Source: Blastocatellia bacterium
Lineage (GTDB): Bacteria > Acidobacteriota > Blastocatellia > Chloracidobacteriales > JADJPF01
Reading direction: 5' to 3'
Assembly: GCA_016713405.1 (NCBI GenBank)
Contig: JADJPF010000027.1
Span: 310,001-374,000 of the forward strand
DNA length: 64,000 bases
Shown: in pieces, positions 56,301 through 64,000 of the stretch
Layout: each line of letters opens with the position of its first letter
How positions within the stretch are numbered: the first letter of the stretch is position 1
Translations under genes and position numbers: made by a program
Notes under the pieces: generated by a model
Told to the model about the DNA's origin: nothing
The model's input: only the letters and a program-made list of their open reading frames with translations
Databases searched by the model: none

Positions 56301-57102
56301 TCAGCTTGAAGCTATTTCTTCTTGCCGTATAAATCATCCAAATTCTGTTGCTATACTTGATTCTGGTACTTCAGAAGATGGAATTGCTTATTTAGTTATG
56401 GAATTATTAAAAGGGGAAACTCTTAAAGGTGAAATAGTAAGGAAAAGACGGATTCCCCTTAAACGTACTATAGAAATATTACTACCTGTATGTGAGGTTT
56501 TAGAAGTAGCACACCAAGCAGGGGTAGTTCATAGAGATATAAAACCTGACAACATTTTTCTTCATAAAGATGAAAAGTGTGAAATTATTAAAGTAGTAGA
56601 TTTTGGAATTGCCAAAATAGTTGATATGATTGATATTAGTGGAAATTTAACTAATACAGGTGGTTTAATAGGAACACCTGCTTATATGTCTCCTGAAAGA
56701 CTAACTAGTCAGCTTTATGATGGACGATCTGATGTTTATAGTCTAGGAGTTACATTTTACCAAATGCTTTCTGGACACTTGCCTTTTTCAACACAGGAAA
56801 ATAACCTTTCAACAATAATCCTAAAACATTTAACAGAAACACCACCCTCATTAGAGAAATTTAATGTAAGAGTACCAAAAACAATCCATGAAATTATTCT
56901 TAAAATGTTGGAAAAAGACCAAAATGAGCGTCCAACTGCTCAAGAAGTTGCTCAAGTTCTTAAATCAGTTTTAGAAACGCTTATAGATTCTAGTGAAGAT
57001 ACTTCGGTATTTTTAAGTGAACTTGATGATGATACACCAACAATTAGCCGTTCAATACCTTCTATTGAAGGGGCAAATCCTTCTATTGAAAAAGCAAATT
57101 AA
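53390..57102 (+). CDS. propeller sensor joined to eukaryotic-like Ser/Thr kinase (one frameshift)
   Basis: The start is placed at ATG 53390, giving a signal-anchor (KLVKLILIIALLSVSNLSIL). A long series of two-component-regulator propeller repeats follows (pattern LWVGTxGGLARFExGxW and SGLPNN, about 48 residues each), then a Y_Y_Y-like domain. The first frame stops at 55828; one added G in the run at 55806-55808 joins it to WGAYLFYLIVISTIIYQL, a membrane helix, then a coiled coil (AERTDQLGQ on) and a protein kinase with IGSGGFGAVYRA, AIKIF, HRDIKPDN, DFGIAK and GTPAYMSPE. All catalytic residues are present. Propeller sensors normally feed histidine kinases; here an outside signal would drive Ser/Thr phosphorylation. 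Confidence 0.85.
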
Positions 57103-57110
57103 GGAAAAAT

Positions 57111-57418
57111 ATGTATTTTATTGCAAGTTTTGGAATACTGATGATGTTGCTTAGTACAATAATGGTAATTAATCCATCTTATTTTTCTAAAGGTATAATT
57201 TCATTTAGCGAAAAAGGTACTTCCATTTGTTTGAAATTTGTAGCCGAATTATTGCAGGAATAATTTTTGTTATTTATGCAAAAGAAACGCTTTACCCATC
57301 AATATTTAATGCTATTGGATATATATTAATAGTTGTAGGAATAGGTTTATCAATTACACCACCTAAATTTGTTGGAGATGTCTTTTTAGTGACTGTAAGG
57401 CTGTATAAATTTTTATAA
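57111..57418 (+). CDS. small membrane protein, one frameshift
   Basis: The ATG is preceded by AAGGAA that overlaps the kinase stop, so translation is probably coupled. The first frame begins MYFIASFGILMMLLSTIMVI and stops early; one missing base near 57216-57220 moves it to FHLFEICSRIIAGIIFVIYA and onward to TAA at 57416-57418. The result, about 102 residues, has three hydrophobic helices and no polar domain. Its 3' end lies within the convergent glycosyltransferase frame. I cannot assign a function; membership of a DUF2065-like small-membrane family is possible. Confidence 0.55.
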
Positions 57419-58863
57419 CTTTCTTGATATTCATTTAAAAATTTTTCTTGTGTAAAAAGATTTAATGCTCGCTCTTTAGCAAGCTGCCCTAATTTCTGTC
57501 GCTCTTCAGGTGATTTTAATAACTGAGTAATAGCTTTTGCTAGTTCTGTTGGTTGGTGAGGTTGTGCAAGTAGTCCAACACCTTCTAAGGCTTCTGGTAC
57601 ACCGCCAACAGCAGTTGAAACAATTGCTGCTCCGCATAACATAGCTTCAATTACTACATAAGGAAAACCTTCTGAAATACTAGCCATAACAACAATATCA
57701 GCTTGGCTATAAACTTGGCTAGGTTTGTCCGTAGGCCCAGCAAATATTACAGTGTTTTCTAAGTTATTGATTTTGACTTGGTTTTGGCATTCAGCAAAAT
57801 AATTTTGATCACTTGCCGAACCATAAAGACGAAATTCTACTTCAGGAACCTCTTTTCTTACTAAATTTGCTGCTGTGATTAAATCTAGCGTTCCTTTTAA
57901 GGGAAAAATTAGTCCTATGTTAGCTACGGTTGGCCTAGGATTAGGAGAGCATTCAATAGGGTAAAATTTTTTAGGGTCAACTCCGTTATAAATTACTTTA
58001 ATTTTATTTTCAGCAACTCCCCACCATTTTTCCAAACGAGTGTTATATTTACAAACTGGGGAAATTTGATCTGCAAAGTGATAATTAACTGCAACTACAG
58101 CACCTATTAATTGATAAAGAAACCAGCGAACAAAAAAAGATGGAATATATCGGCTTAGATTTAAGTATTGTTCTCTTAAATAAGTTCCATGTTCTGTTAA
58201 TAAATATGGTGTACCTCTGGATAATTTAGCAATAACACAAGGCAAACCACAAAAGGCAGCAGCAGCAGAATGAGTAAGATCAGTAGTTGGAATAGGAAAA
58301 TGTAGCACTAGCAAAAAATGATAAAGTAGTCTTAATGCTTCAGTTAATTCACTAACACTTGGAGCAGGAGTATTACTAAATTTTTCTTCCCATTTGATTG
58401 TTGCTATTTCAGAAAAGCTTTGCCAAACAGCACAGGATTTCATTGTTTGATGGTAATCATGGTTTTGGAAATAGTTATGTAATATTAAAAGTGTTTTACC
58501 TAGCTTGTTTCGGTCAAACTCAGGGCTAAAAATTAGGTCAAGGAAGTTTTCTAAAATAGGGATAAATTCTTTATAAATCACTTGTTCAACAGTGCTAAAT
58601 TTAATTTTTATTGCACGGGAAAAAGGGAAGTGCCAAGAATATTCTACAGGGTCGCTAATCCCCCAAAGCGGAACTTTTAATAATTGTTGTACATTGGGTG
58701 GTAATTCATAATGTTGCTTTAAGTAAGGGTGCATCATTACTGTTAGCAAAGTAAAATCAATGTTAGGTAAATTGCGTAGTAGAACATCACACCAAGTGCT
58801 TACCCCTCCTTTATGAAAAGGATAAGTTCCTTCTGTAGCAAGTAAAACAGAAAAATCAGCCAT
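57292..58863 (-). CDS. pelF: PelF-like GT4 glycosyltransferase
   Basis: The 523-residue protein opens with LLATEGTYPFHKGGVSTWCD, the mark of the PelF/DUF3492 group of GT4 enzymes, and includes LLTEHGTYLREQYLN, the nucleotide-sugar region YSQADIVVMASISEGFPYV and the IEAMLCGAAIVSTAVGG block. It would use a UDP- or GDP-sugar in the cytoplasm for exopolysaccharide synthesis. The C-terminus beyond residue 475 is unusual and overlaps the small membrane gene on the other strand; one extra A there would end the protein at 57386 instead. It starts at the last base of the HlyD-like gene. No other pel genes are adjacent. Confidence 0.85.
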   Translation of the reverse strand: MADFSVLLATEGTYPFHKGGVSTWCDVLLRNLPNIDFTLLTVMMHPYLKQHYELPPNVQQLLKVPLWGISDPVEYSWHFPFSRAIKIKFSTVEQVIYKEFIPILENFLDLIFSPEFDRNKLGKTLLILHNYFQNHDYHQTMKSCAVWQSFSEIATIKWEEKFSNTPAPSVSELTEALRLLYHFLLVLHFPIPTTDLTHSAAAAFCGLPCVIAKLSRGTPYLLTEHGTYLREQYLNLSRYIPSFFVRWFLYQLIGAVVAVNYHFADQISPVCKYNTRLEKWWGVAENKIKVIYNGVDPKKFYPIECSPNPRPTVANIGLIFPLKGTLDLITAANLVRKEVPEVEFRLYGSASDQNYFAECQNQVKINNLENTVIFAGPTDKPSQVYSQADIVVMASISEGFPYVVIEAMLCGAAIVSTAVGGVPEALEGVGLLAQPHQPTELAKAITQLLKSPEERQKLGQLAKERALNLFTQEKFLNEYQESYKNLYSLTVTKKTSPTNLGGVIDKPIPTTINIYPIALNIDG

Positions 58864-60272
58864 TATTTTGATAAAAATTTAACTTCTGCAGATTGACCAG
58901 CCAATAAGGAATTTGTAGTATTTTCAAATTCTATTTCTACCATATGAGTTAAATTTTCTGCTGGTAAGGGATTGATGGTAATAATTTTACCTGTCACAGT
59001 TTGATTATTAATAGGTAATTTAATGGTAGCATTTTGATTTAGTTCTAAAGAATTGATTAATCTAGCACTTACTGGAACAGCAACAATTAATTGGTCAAGC
59101 TGTGCTAATCGTCCTAGCGTAGTTCCAACAATAACTTGATCTCCAATTTTTACAGGTATTTCTACAACAATTCCGCTACGAGTAGCTTTGACGGTTGTTT
59201 CGCTAGTGCGCTGTTTGGCAAGTTCTAAGTTTTGAATAGCTCTTTGTTGGCGTAATTTCGCGCTTTCTAGCTGATTTTGAAGGTCAACAAGTTGTTGCTG
59301 TTGTTCTTTTTTTACTAATTGATTTTGAAGTTCTGATTGGGATTCTTGAGCATTGGACAATTCTTTTGCAGCCGTTTCAGCCGTTTGAGCAACTTTAAGA
59401 TCTGCTTCAGCAATTTTTAATTGGCTTTTAATTTCATCAAGTTCTTGAGCAGACAATAAGCCTTGACGAAAAAGGTTTTCATTACGTTGAAAACGGGCTA
59501 AAGCTTGTTCATAGACAGCCTGAGCGCGTTCTGGAGAGTCTTGGCGTTGTCTTAAAGGAACTTGTTCTGCTCGCCGTTGAGCTAGGGAAAGATTTCCACT
59601 AGCGGCTGTAACTTTAGAACGTAGATCGCTAACTTGCTTATTAAGTGATGAAATACTTGAGTTTAGCTGGGCGATTTGCTGGTCTGCTCCCTTTTTTTCA
59701 ATCTCTGCTTGAGAGAGTGCTAAATTAGCTTCACGATCATCTATTGTCATTAAGGCTTGTCCTTCAGTAACTTTATCTCCTACACGTACTAAAATATCTT
59801 GAACAATGGCTGGTGTAGTAGCAGCGATCTTTATTTCGCTTACAGGTTTAATTGTTCCTGTAAAAATAGTGCTGTTTAGGCTCATTACTTGTTCAGCGGC
59901 GGAAAGTGCTGGAGGTGGGGCAGTAAAATATTGTCTACCAAAATAAAGACCTGTTGTTGCAGCCGCAGCAATCAATAATATAAGACTTACAACTCGCCAG
60001 CTAAGTTCATTGTTTTGTGTTTGTTGGACTATTGGAGGGGCAATAACTTGTTTAGCTGGAAGTGTTGGAATACTTGCCCGTGCAACCTTATAAGATGGAC
60101 GCACTTCTAGCGCGGTAATAGAAGAGATATCTTCTGACTCTTGGCCTAGTTCAGAGAATTTAACACCCAAAAATAATCTGGATTGTAAAGGTGTATCAGT
60201 AAGTTTACTAGTTTTTATATTTTTTTTGTTTTGATGATTAGTTGTTATTTTTGCTATACGATAATTATTCAT
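58863..60272 (-). CDS. HlyD/RND-type membrane fusion (adaptor) protein
   Basis: The 469-residue protein has a cytoplasmic N-terminal segment, one membrane span (VVSLILLIAAAATTGLYFG), a biotinyl-lipoyl-like hairpin (VQDILVRVGDKVTEGQALMTI), a long coiled coil of Gln/Glu/Leu-rich helices with two arms, the second lipoyl half (VEIPVKIGDQVIVGTTLGRL) and a beta-barrel end. This is the layout of periplasmic adaptors for efflux pumps, secretion systems and polysaccharide export. No transporter gene is beside it. Its stop codon shares a base with the start of the PelF-like gene, suggesting an exopolysaccharide link. Confidence 0.85.
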   Translation of the reverse strand: MNNYRIAKITTNHQNKKNIKTSKLTDTPLQSRLFLGVKFSELGQESEDISSITALEVRPSYKVARASIPTLPAKQVIAPPIVQQTQNNELSWRVVSLILLIAAAATTGLYFGRQYFTAPPPALSAAEQVMSLNSTIFTGTIKPVSEIKIAATTPAIVQDILVRVGDKVTEGQALMTIDDREANLALSQAEIEKKGADQQIAQLNSSISSLNKQVSDLRSKVTAASGNLSLAQRRAEQVPLRQRQDSPERAQAVYEQALARFQRNENLFRQGLLSAQELDEIKSQLKIAEADLKVAQTAETAAKELSNAQESQSELQNQLVKKEQQQQLVDLQNQLESAKLRQQRAIQNLELAKQRTSETTVKATRSGIVVEIPVKIGDQVIVGTTLGRLAQLDQLIVAVPVSARLINSLELNQNATIKLPINNQTVTGKIITINPLPAENLTHMVEIEFENTTNSLLAGQSAEVKFLSK

Positions 60273-60330
60273 TTATTAAATAATTTGTACTAAGAATTTT
60301 CCTTAGCACCGCCTCCATAAATTTCTATAA

Positions 60331-62415
60331 TTAAACAGGCTCAATTTCTACTAGATTATCATAAAAAGTCGCACCACCACCCATATCCGTAATAGTTTCT
60401 GAAGTTGTAAAGTTAGCATTACGTTTATAGGGGCTAAGTTTATGCCACCAAACCGAAGGCGAGACAGCAATCCCAGGCTTTACTTTTTGAGAAATTATAG
60501 CTTTAAGTTGTAGTTCTCCACGATCATTAAAAACTTTTACCAACATTTCATTTTCAATTCCTCGACTGGCAGCATCGTCTGGATTAATTTCAATCATTGG
60601 CTCACGTTCATTTTTTAGTAGTTTTGGAACATTTGCAAATGTTGAGTTAAGAAAACTATGTGCAGGCGGCGAAATTAAGGCTATAGGATAACGGGCAAAT
60701 AGTTCTGGGCTAGCTTCAGCACTTTCAATAGGTGGAATATAAGTAGGTAATGGATCTAGTCCAGCTTGTAACATACTTTCAGAATAAAATTCACATTTTC
60801 CAGAAGGAGTAAGGAAATTGCCTTCAGCAAAAGGTAGATATGGACTAGGAAGATTAAGTCTTATAGTATTTTCAGACTTTAATCTTTCTAACGTAATTCC
60901 TTCTAAAGCTGGATGTGTAGAATTTAGCACCTGCTCAGCCATTTGTTCATCTGAATCAAAAAAGCAATCTTCCTTAAATCCCATTCTTTGGGCTAGCTCT
61001 CGAAAAACTGTTGTATTTGATTTAGCTTCGCCAAGAGGGGCAATAGCTGGTTTGTTAAGCATTAGGTAAAAATGTCCGTAAGCTTTATGTAAGTCAAAAT
61101 GCTCTAATTGAGTGGTAGCTGGCAGTAAAATATCTGCATAATCAGCCGTATCGGTTTGGAATTGTTCATGAACAACTGTAAAAAGGTCTTCTCGCTCAAA
61201 TCCAGTTATTACGGCTTTGCTATTAGGTGCTACTGCTACGGGATTAGAATTATAAACATAAATTGCTTTTACAGGTGGCTCAAGATTACTAGTTAAAGCT
61301 TCACCTAAACGAGACATGTTAATTGTTCTAGTCCCTTTAGGCACTAAATCAGGACGCTCTAAAGCATTGATATTTATTGGGAAAGCTCCACTAGTTGAAA
61401 GTAAAATTCCTCCGCCTGTGTGTCGCCAAGCTCCGGTTAAAGCAGGAATGCAGGCTAAATTTCTTACTGCCATTCCACCGCCGCGATGACGTTGGAGTCC
61501 GTAACTAATTCGGATTGCTGCTGGTTGCTCAGTTGCCAAGGCGCGAGCAAGTTCAATGATTTTATCTACAGGAATACTTGTAATTTTTGATACTCGATCA
61601 GGAGGATATTCTTTTAATCGTTCTTTAAGTTGTTCAAAACCTAGAGTATAGTTATTTACATAATCTTTGTCATAAAGATTTTCATTAATAATAACATTCA
61701 TTAAACCTAGAGCTAAGGCTCCATCCGTACCAGGTCTAATAGCAATATATTCATCACAAACAGCCGCTGTCCGGTTATAGTAAGGGTCGATTACAATAAC
61801 TTTTGCGCCTGATTTTCTAGCTTCGGCAATAAAGGGCCACATATGGACATTAGCAGTTAAGATATTGCTACCCATAATTACAATTAATTTTGCAAATTTA
61901 ATTGCTTCAGGGTCATAGCCTAATGACGCACCTATGCTGTAGCGATAGCCTGTTGCACCAGCAGTTGCACAAATAGTTCGATCTAAAAGAGATGCTCCTA
62001 GTCGGTTAAAGAAACGACGATCCATACTTCCATAATTAAGTAGTCCCATTGTTCCAGCATAACTATAAGGAAGGATTGATTGTGGGCCATATTCTTTGGC
62101 GATCTGTTGAAAGCGTGTAGTAATTTCTGTTAAAGCTTCATCCCAGCTAATACGGGTAAATTGTCCAGAGCCTTTTTTTCCTACTCTACGTTGTGGATAA
62201 AGGACACGGCCTGAATGATAAACACGATCTAAATATTTGGAGACTTTAGAACAAAGAAAACCATCAGTAAATCGGTGATCAGGGTTTCCTGCAATTTTAA
62301 TTGCTTTGCCGTCTTGGATTGTGACATTCATTGAACAAGTGTCGGGGCAGTCGTGTGGGCAAACAGCATGGATTATTTGTAAGTTATTTTGTGTATTTAT
62401 CAGATTTTCAGACAT
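60331..62415 (-). CDS. molybdopterin-dependent oxidoreductase (DMSO reductase superfamily)
   Basis: The 694-residue protein begins with a [4Fe-4S] motif VCPHDCPDTC followed by a fourth Cys in GFLCSKV, then the molybdopterin-binding blocks: RISWDEALTEI, MGSNILTANVHMWPF, IVIDPYYNRTA, IRPGTDGALALGLMNVI and the C-terminal MoCo-binding domain with NPDDAASRGIENEMLVKVFNDRG. No twin-arginine signal is seen, so it is probably cytoplasmic. The group includes formate dehydrogenase-like and other anaerobic dehydrogenases; this CPHDCPDTC subgroup has no firmly assigned substrate to my knowledge. No partner electron-transfer subunit is encoded nearby. Confidence 0.85.
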   Translation of the reverse strand: MSENLINTQNNLQIIHAVCPHDCPDTCSMNVTIQDGKAIKIAGNPDHRFTDGFLCSKVSKYLDRVYHSGRVLYPQRRVGKKGSGQFTRISWDEALTEITTRFQQIAKEYGPQSILPYSYAGTMGLLNYGSMDRRFFNRLGASLLDRTICATAGATGYRYSIGASLGYDPEAIKFAKLIVIMGSNILTANVHMWPFIAEARKSGAKVIVIDPYYNRTAAVCDEYIAIRPGTDGALALGLMNVIINENLYDKDYVNNYTLGFEQLKERLKEYPPDRVSKITSIPVDKIIELARALATEQPAAIRISYGLQRHRGGGMAVRNLACIPALTGAWRHTGGGILLSTSGAFPININALERPDLVPKGTRTINMSRLGEALTSNLEPPVKAIYVYNSNPVAVAPNSKAVITGFEREDLFTVVHEQFQTDTADYADILLPATTQLEHFDLHKAYGHFYLMLNKPAIAPLGEAKSNTTVFRELAQRMGFKEDCFFDSDEQMAEQVLNSTHPALEGITLERLKSENTIRLNLPSPYLPFAEGNFLTPSGKCEFYSESMLQAGLDPLPTYIPPIESAEASPELFARYPIALISPPAHSFLNSTFANVPKLLKNEREPMIEINPDDAASRGIENEMLVKVFNDRGELQLKAIISQKVKPGIAVSPSVWWHKLSPYKRNANFTTSETITDMGGGATFYDNLVEIEPV

Positions 62416-62479
62416 GTTTTCCTCTAATTAATATTGGAACAGAAATAAACCTTTAGTCAAATAAGCCTTAATCATAGCA

Positions 62480-62510
62480 GCAAAAAAGCGGGCCATCTAG
62501 CCCGCCTTTT
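62480..62510 (-). terminator. intrinsic terminator of dapF (possibly bidirectional)
   Basis: GCGGGC (62488-62493) pairs with GCCCGC (62500-62505) around CATCTA. On the minus strand it is followed by TTTTTT; the plus side also has CTTTTAT. It lies 34 bp after the dapF stop. Confidence 0.85.
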
Positions 62511-62538
62511 ATTTAATTAGAATTTTACTCAATAAAAA

Positions 62539-63387
62539 TTACTTTAATCTATATCGACCTTGGCAAATAATTTCAGATGGCCCGGTTAATGTGACTGTTT
62601 CATCTGCACGCCAATTGACTTGTAGATCACCTGAAGAAGTGCTAACTTGAACTTGACGATCTGTTAAGTTATTGATTATTGAAGCAATTGAAGCTGCACA
62701 AGCTCCTGTGCCAGATGATGAAGTTTCTCCTACGCCTCTTTCCCAAAACCTAACAGCAATTTCTTGTCTGGATAGAACTTTAATAAATTCAACATTTACT
62801 TTATTAGGAAAAAGTGGATGAACAGAAATTTCTGCACCTATTTTGCGCCAATCCAAAGCATCAAAATCATCAACAAAAACTGAGCAATGAGGATTGCCTG
62901 TTGATAATGCTGTGATAGAAAGCGTTTGCTCAGATAAAGTTAAAGGGTAGTTAATAACTTGAGATAAATTTTCATCTAGCTGCATTGGAATATCTTTTGA
63001 AGAAAATATTGGTTTCCCCATTATTACTTCAAATTCAAAAAGAGACATTGATTGACTACGTAGTTTTAAGGTTTTAATACCTGAGCGAGTACGAATATTT
63101 AGTTCTTTATTGTAAATACGGTTGCTATCATACAAAACAGCAGCCGCACAACGAATGCCATTACCAGACATTTCTGCTTCTGTTCCATCGGCATTAAAAA
63201 AACGTAAGGAAAAATCAGCTTCATCTCCAGAAACATGAACAATTACTAGCATTCCATCTGCACCAACGCCTGTGTGACGACTGCAAATAGAGGTAGCCAA
63301 ACTTGCATAATCACGATTTGGGACAGCCGTGGCATCTATGATAATAAAATCATTGGCAAGACCATGTACTTTATGAAAATCTATCAT
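62539..63387 (-). CDS. dapF: diaminopimelate epimerase-like protein, second catalytic Cys replaced
   Basis: The start MIDFHKVHGLANDFIIID matches the family N-terminus, favouring ATG 63387, although a TTG at 63393 is better spaced from AGGA. The first active-site block MSGNGIRCAA keeps Cys (near residue 80). The second block reads GVGETSSSGTGACAAS, with Ser where the catalytic Cys of ACGTG is expected. The enzyme interconverts LL- and meso-diaminopimelate for lysine and peptidoglycan. Loss of one thiol would be expected to damage that chemistry, though I recall Ser variants in some bacterial lineages. It is followed by a terminator. Confidence 0.85.
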   Translation of the reverse strand: MIDFHKVHGLANDFIIIDATAVPNRDYASLATSICSRHTGVGADGMLVIVHVSGDEADFSLRFFNADGTEAEMSGNGIRCAAAVLYDSNRIYNKELNIRTRSGIKTLKLRSQSMSLFEFEVIMGKPIFSSKDIPMQLDENLSQVINYPLTLSEQTLSITALSTGNPHCSVFVDDFDALDWRKIGAEISVHPLFPNKVNVEFIKVLSRQEIAVRFWERGVGETSSSGTGACAASIASIINNLTDRQVQVSTSSGDLQVNWRADETVTLTGPSEIICQGRYRLK

Positions 63388-63405
63388 TGACAAGGGAGTT
63401 TCCTA

Positions 63406-64000
63406 TTAGCTAAGTTTTTTTTCAAAAACTAATTCATCAAAATGAGTAATTTCTTTGAATTGTCGAAAACGCTCGTTAATTGTTTGATAAGAAAGCTGTT
63501 CTAGTCGCTCACAACCAAAAGCTTCTACATTAAAAGAAGCCATAACCGAGCCATAAATCATTGCTCGACGCATAGCAGCTTCATCAATTTGATTAGTAGC
63601 TGCTAGATAGCCAACAAAGCCACCTGCAAACGTGTCGCCTGCACCAGTTGGGTCATAAACCTCTTCTTGGGGGAAAGCTGGCATAGCAAAATAAGAATTT
63701 TGAGAAAACATTACTGCGCCATACTCACCACGCTTAACAACTATACGTTTTGGCCCCATTTGCAAGATTTTTTTGCTAGCTTTAATTAAATTTGGCTCCT
63801 GTGCTAATTCCCTAGCTTCTTCATCATTAATAATTAAGATATCTACTACTTTAAGCACTTCTTTAAGTTCTTGAGGGGATTTTTCAATCCAGTAATTCAT
63901 TGTATCTAAAGCAACTAATCGAGCATCTACATGCTTACGGACTTCTAATTGTAAATCAGGGCTAATATTACCTAGGAAAAGGAAAGGGCAATAACTAGAA
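63406..64000 (-). CDS. PfkB-family carbohydrate kinase, C-terminal part (cut by window edge)
   Basis: The frame is open up to the window end: upstream of an internal Met at 63898-63900 it reads FLGNISPDLQLEVRKHVDAR then LVALDTM, so the gene continues beyond 64000. The visible part has VDILIINDEEARELA and the PfkB signature DPTGAGDTFAGGFVGYLA with the catalytic Asp. The family phosphorylates sugars such as ribose, adenosine or fructose-type substrates; specificity lies largely in the missing part. It precedes dapF by 12 bp on the same strand. Confidence 0.9.
   Translation of the reverse strand, partial: SSYCPFLFLGNISPDLQLEVRKHVDARLVALDTMNYWIEKSPQELKEVLKVVDILIINDEEARELAQEPNLIKASKKILQMGPKRIVVKRGEYGAVMFSQNSYFAMPAFPQEEVYDPTGAGDTFAGGFVGYLAATNQIDEAAMRRAMIYGSVMASFNVEAFGCERLEQLSYQTINERFRQFKEITHFDELVFEKKLS

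Noticed and set aside
1..64000. CRISPR array, tRNA, rRNA, insertion sequence or prophage
   Set aside because: I looked for regularly spaced repeats, TTCGA-type tRNA arms, transposase/integrase motifs and terminal inverted repeats and found none; the R-M gene has no visible mobile flanks.

Overview
The window is a 64-kb piece of an AT-rich chromosome (roughly two-thirds A+T by eye) with densely packed housekeeping and signalling genes and no rRNA, tRNA, CRISPR array, IS element or prophage that I can see. The best taxonomic clue is the protein at 33405-34472, which has the 'VWFA-related Acidobacterial' layout. It is supported by a plant/cyanobacterial-type carotenoid operon, eukaryote-like Ser/Thr kinase, PP2C and FHA signalling, and regulator-propeller sensors. 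Together these suggest a low-GC member of Acidobacteriota, possibly class Blastocatellia; this is inference, not proof.

Layout. 1-3066: end of an SDR gene, a CapA-like phosphoesterase, a small unknown protein with a good terminator, and a P-loop ATPase. 3114-9589: carotenoid genes, with an acyltransferase and CrtI/CrtISO-like oxidoreductase on the minus strand, then crtP-crtB-crtE on the plus strand behind a set of 11-bp-phased direct repeats. 9600-15914: minus-strand genes including a twice-frameshifted rqcH/NFACT gene and an RDD membrane protein. 16217-19353: a glyoxylate-shunt operon (malate synthase, isocitrate lyase) with a clear promoter and terminator. 19544-26363: a TPR protein, an alpha/beta hydrolase, a 1.1-kilo-residue repeat protein and a broken SDR gene. 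26364-36494: HD-GYP protein, class V aminotransferase, PBP4-type carboxypeptidase, zinc-ribbon protein, PilT-like ATPase, VWA protein and cytosine deaminase-like amidohydrolase. 36647-43445: TPR-metallopeptidase, triple-zinc-ribbon FHA protein and a very long PP2C phosphatase. 43618-47828: Ddl, GspF/PilC, a small protein and PdxA. 47930-50466: a restriction-modification protein joining a DNA methylase to a BsuBI/PstI-type endonuclease. 50578-57418: Ca2+/H+ antiporter, an unknown membrane protein, and a propeller sensor joined to a Ser/Thr kinase. 57292-64000: PelF-like glycosyltransferase, HlyD-like adaptor, molybdopterin oxidoreductase, DapF and a partial PfkB-family sugar kinase.

A caution applies throughout. 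At least eleven positions show a reading frame that breaks and continues convincingly in another frame, mostly at short A, T or G runs. In two cases the false extension reads through a textbook terminator. This looks more like sequencing or assembly indels than gene decay, so broken genes here should first be treated as probably intact in the organism.

The most interesting items are the single-chain methylase/PstI-type nuclease, the propeller-Ser/Thr kinase receptor, the phospho-signalling pair FHA plus giant PP2C, the phased repeats before crtP, a four-site palindrome array before the zinc-ribbon gene at 31430, and an unlisted 40-residue membrane peptide at 26364-26486.
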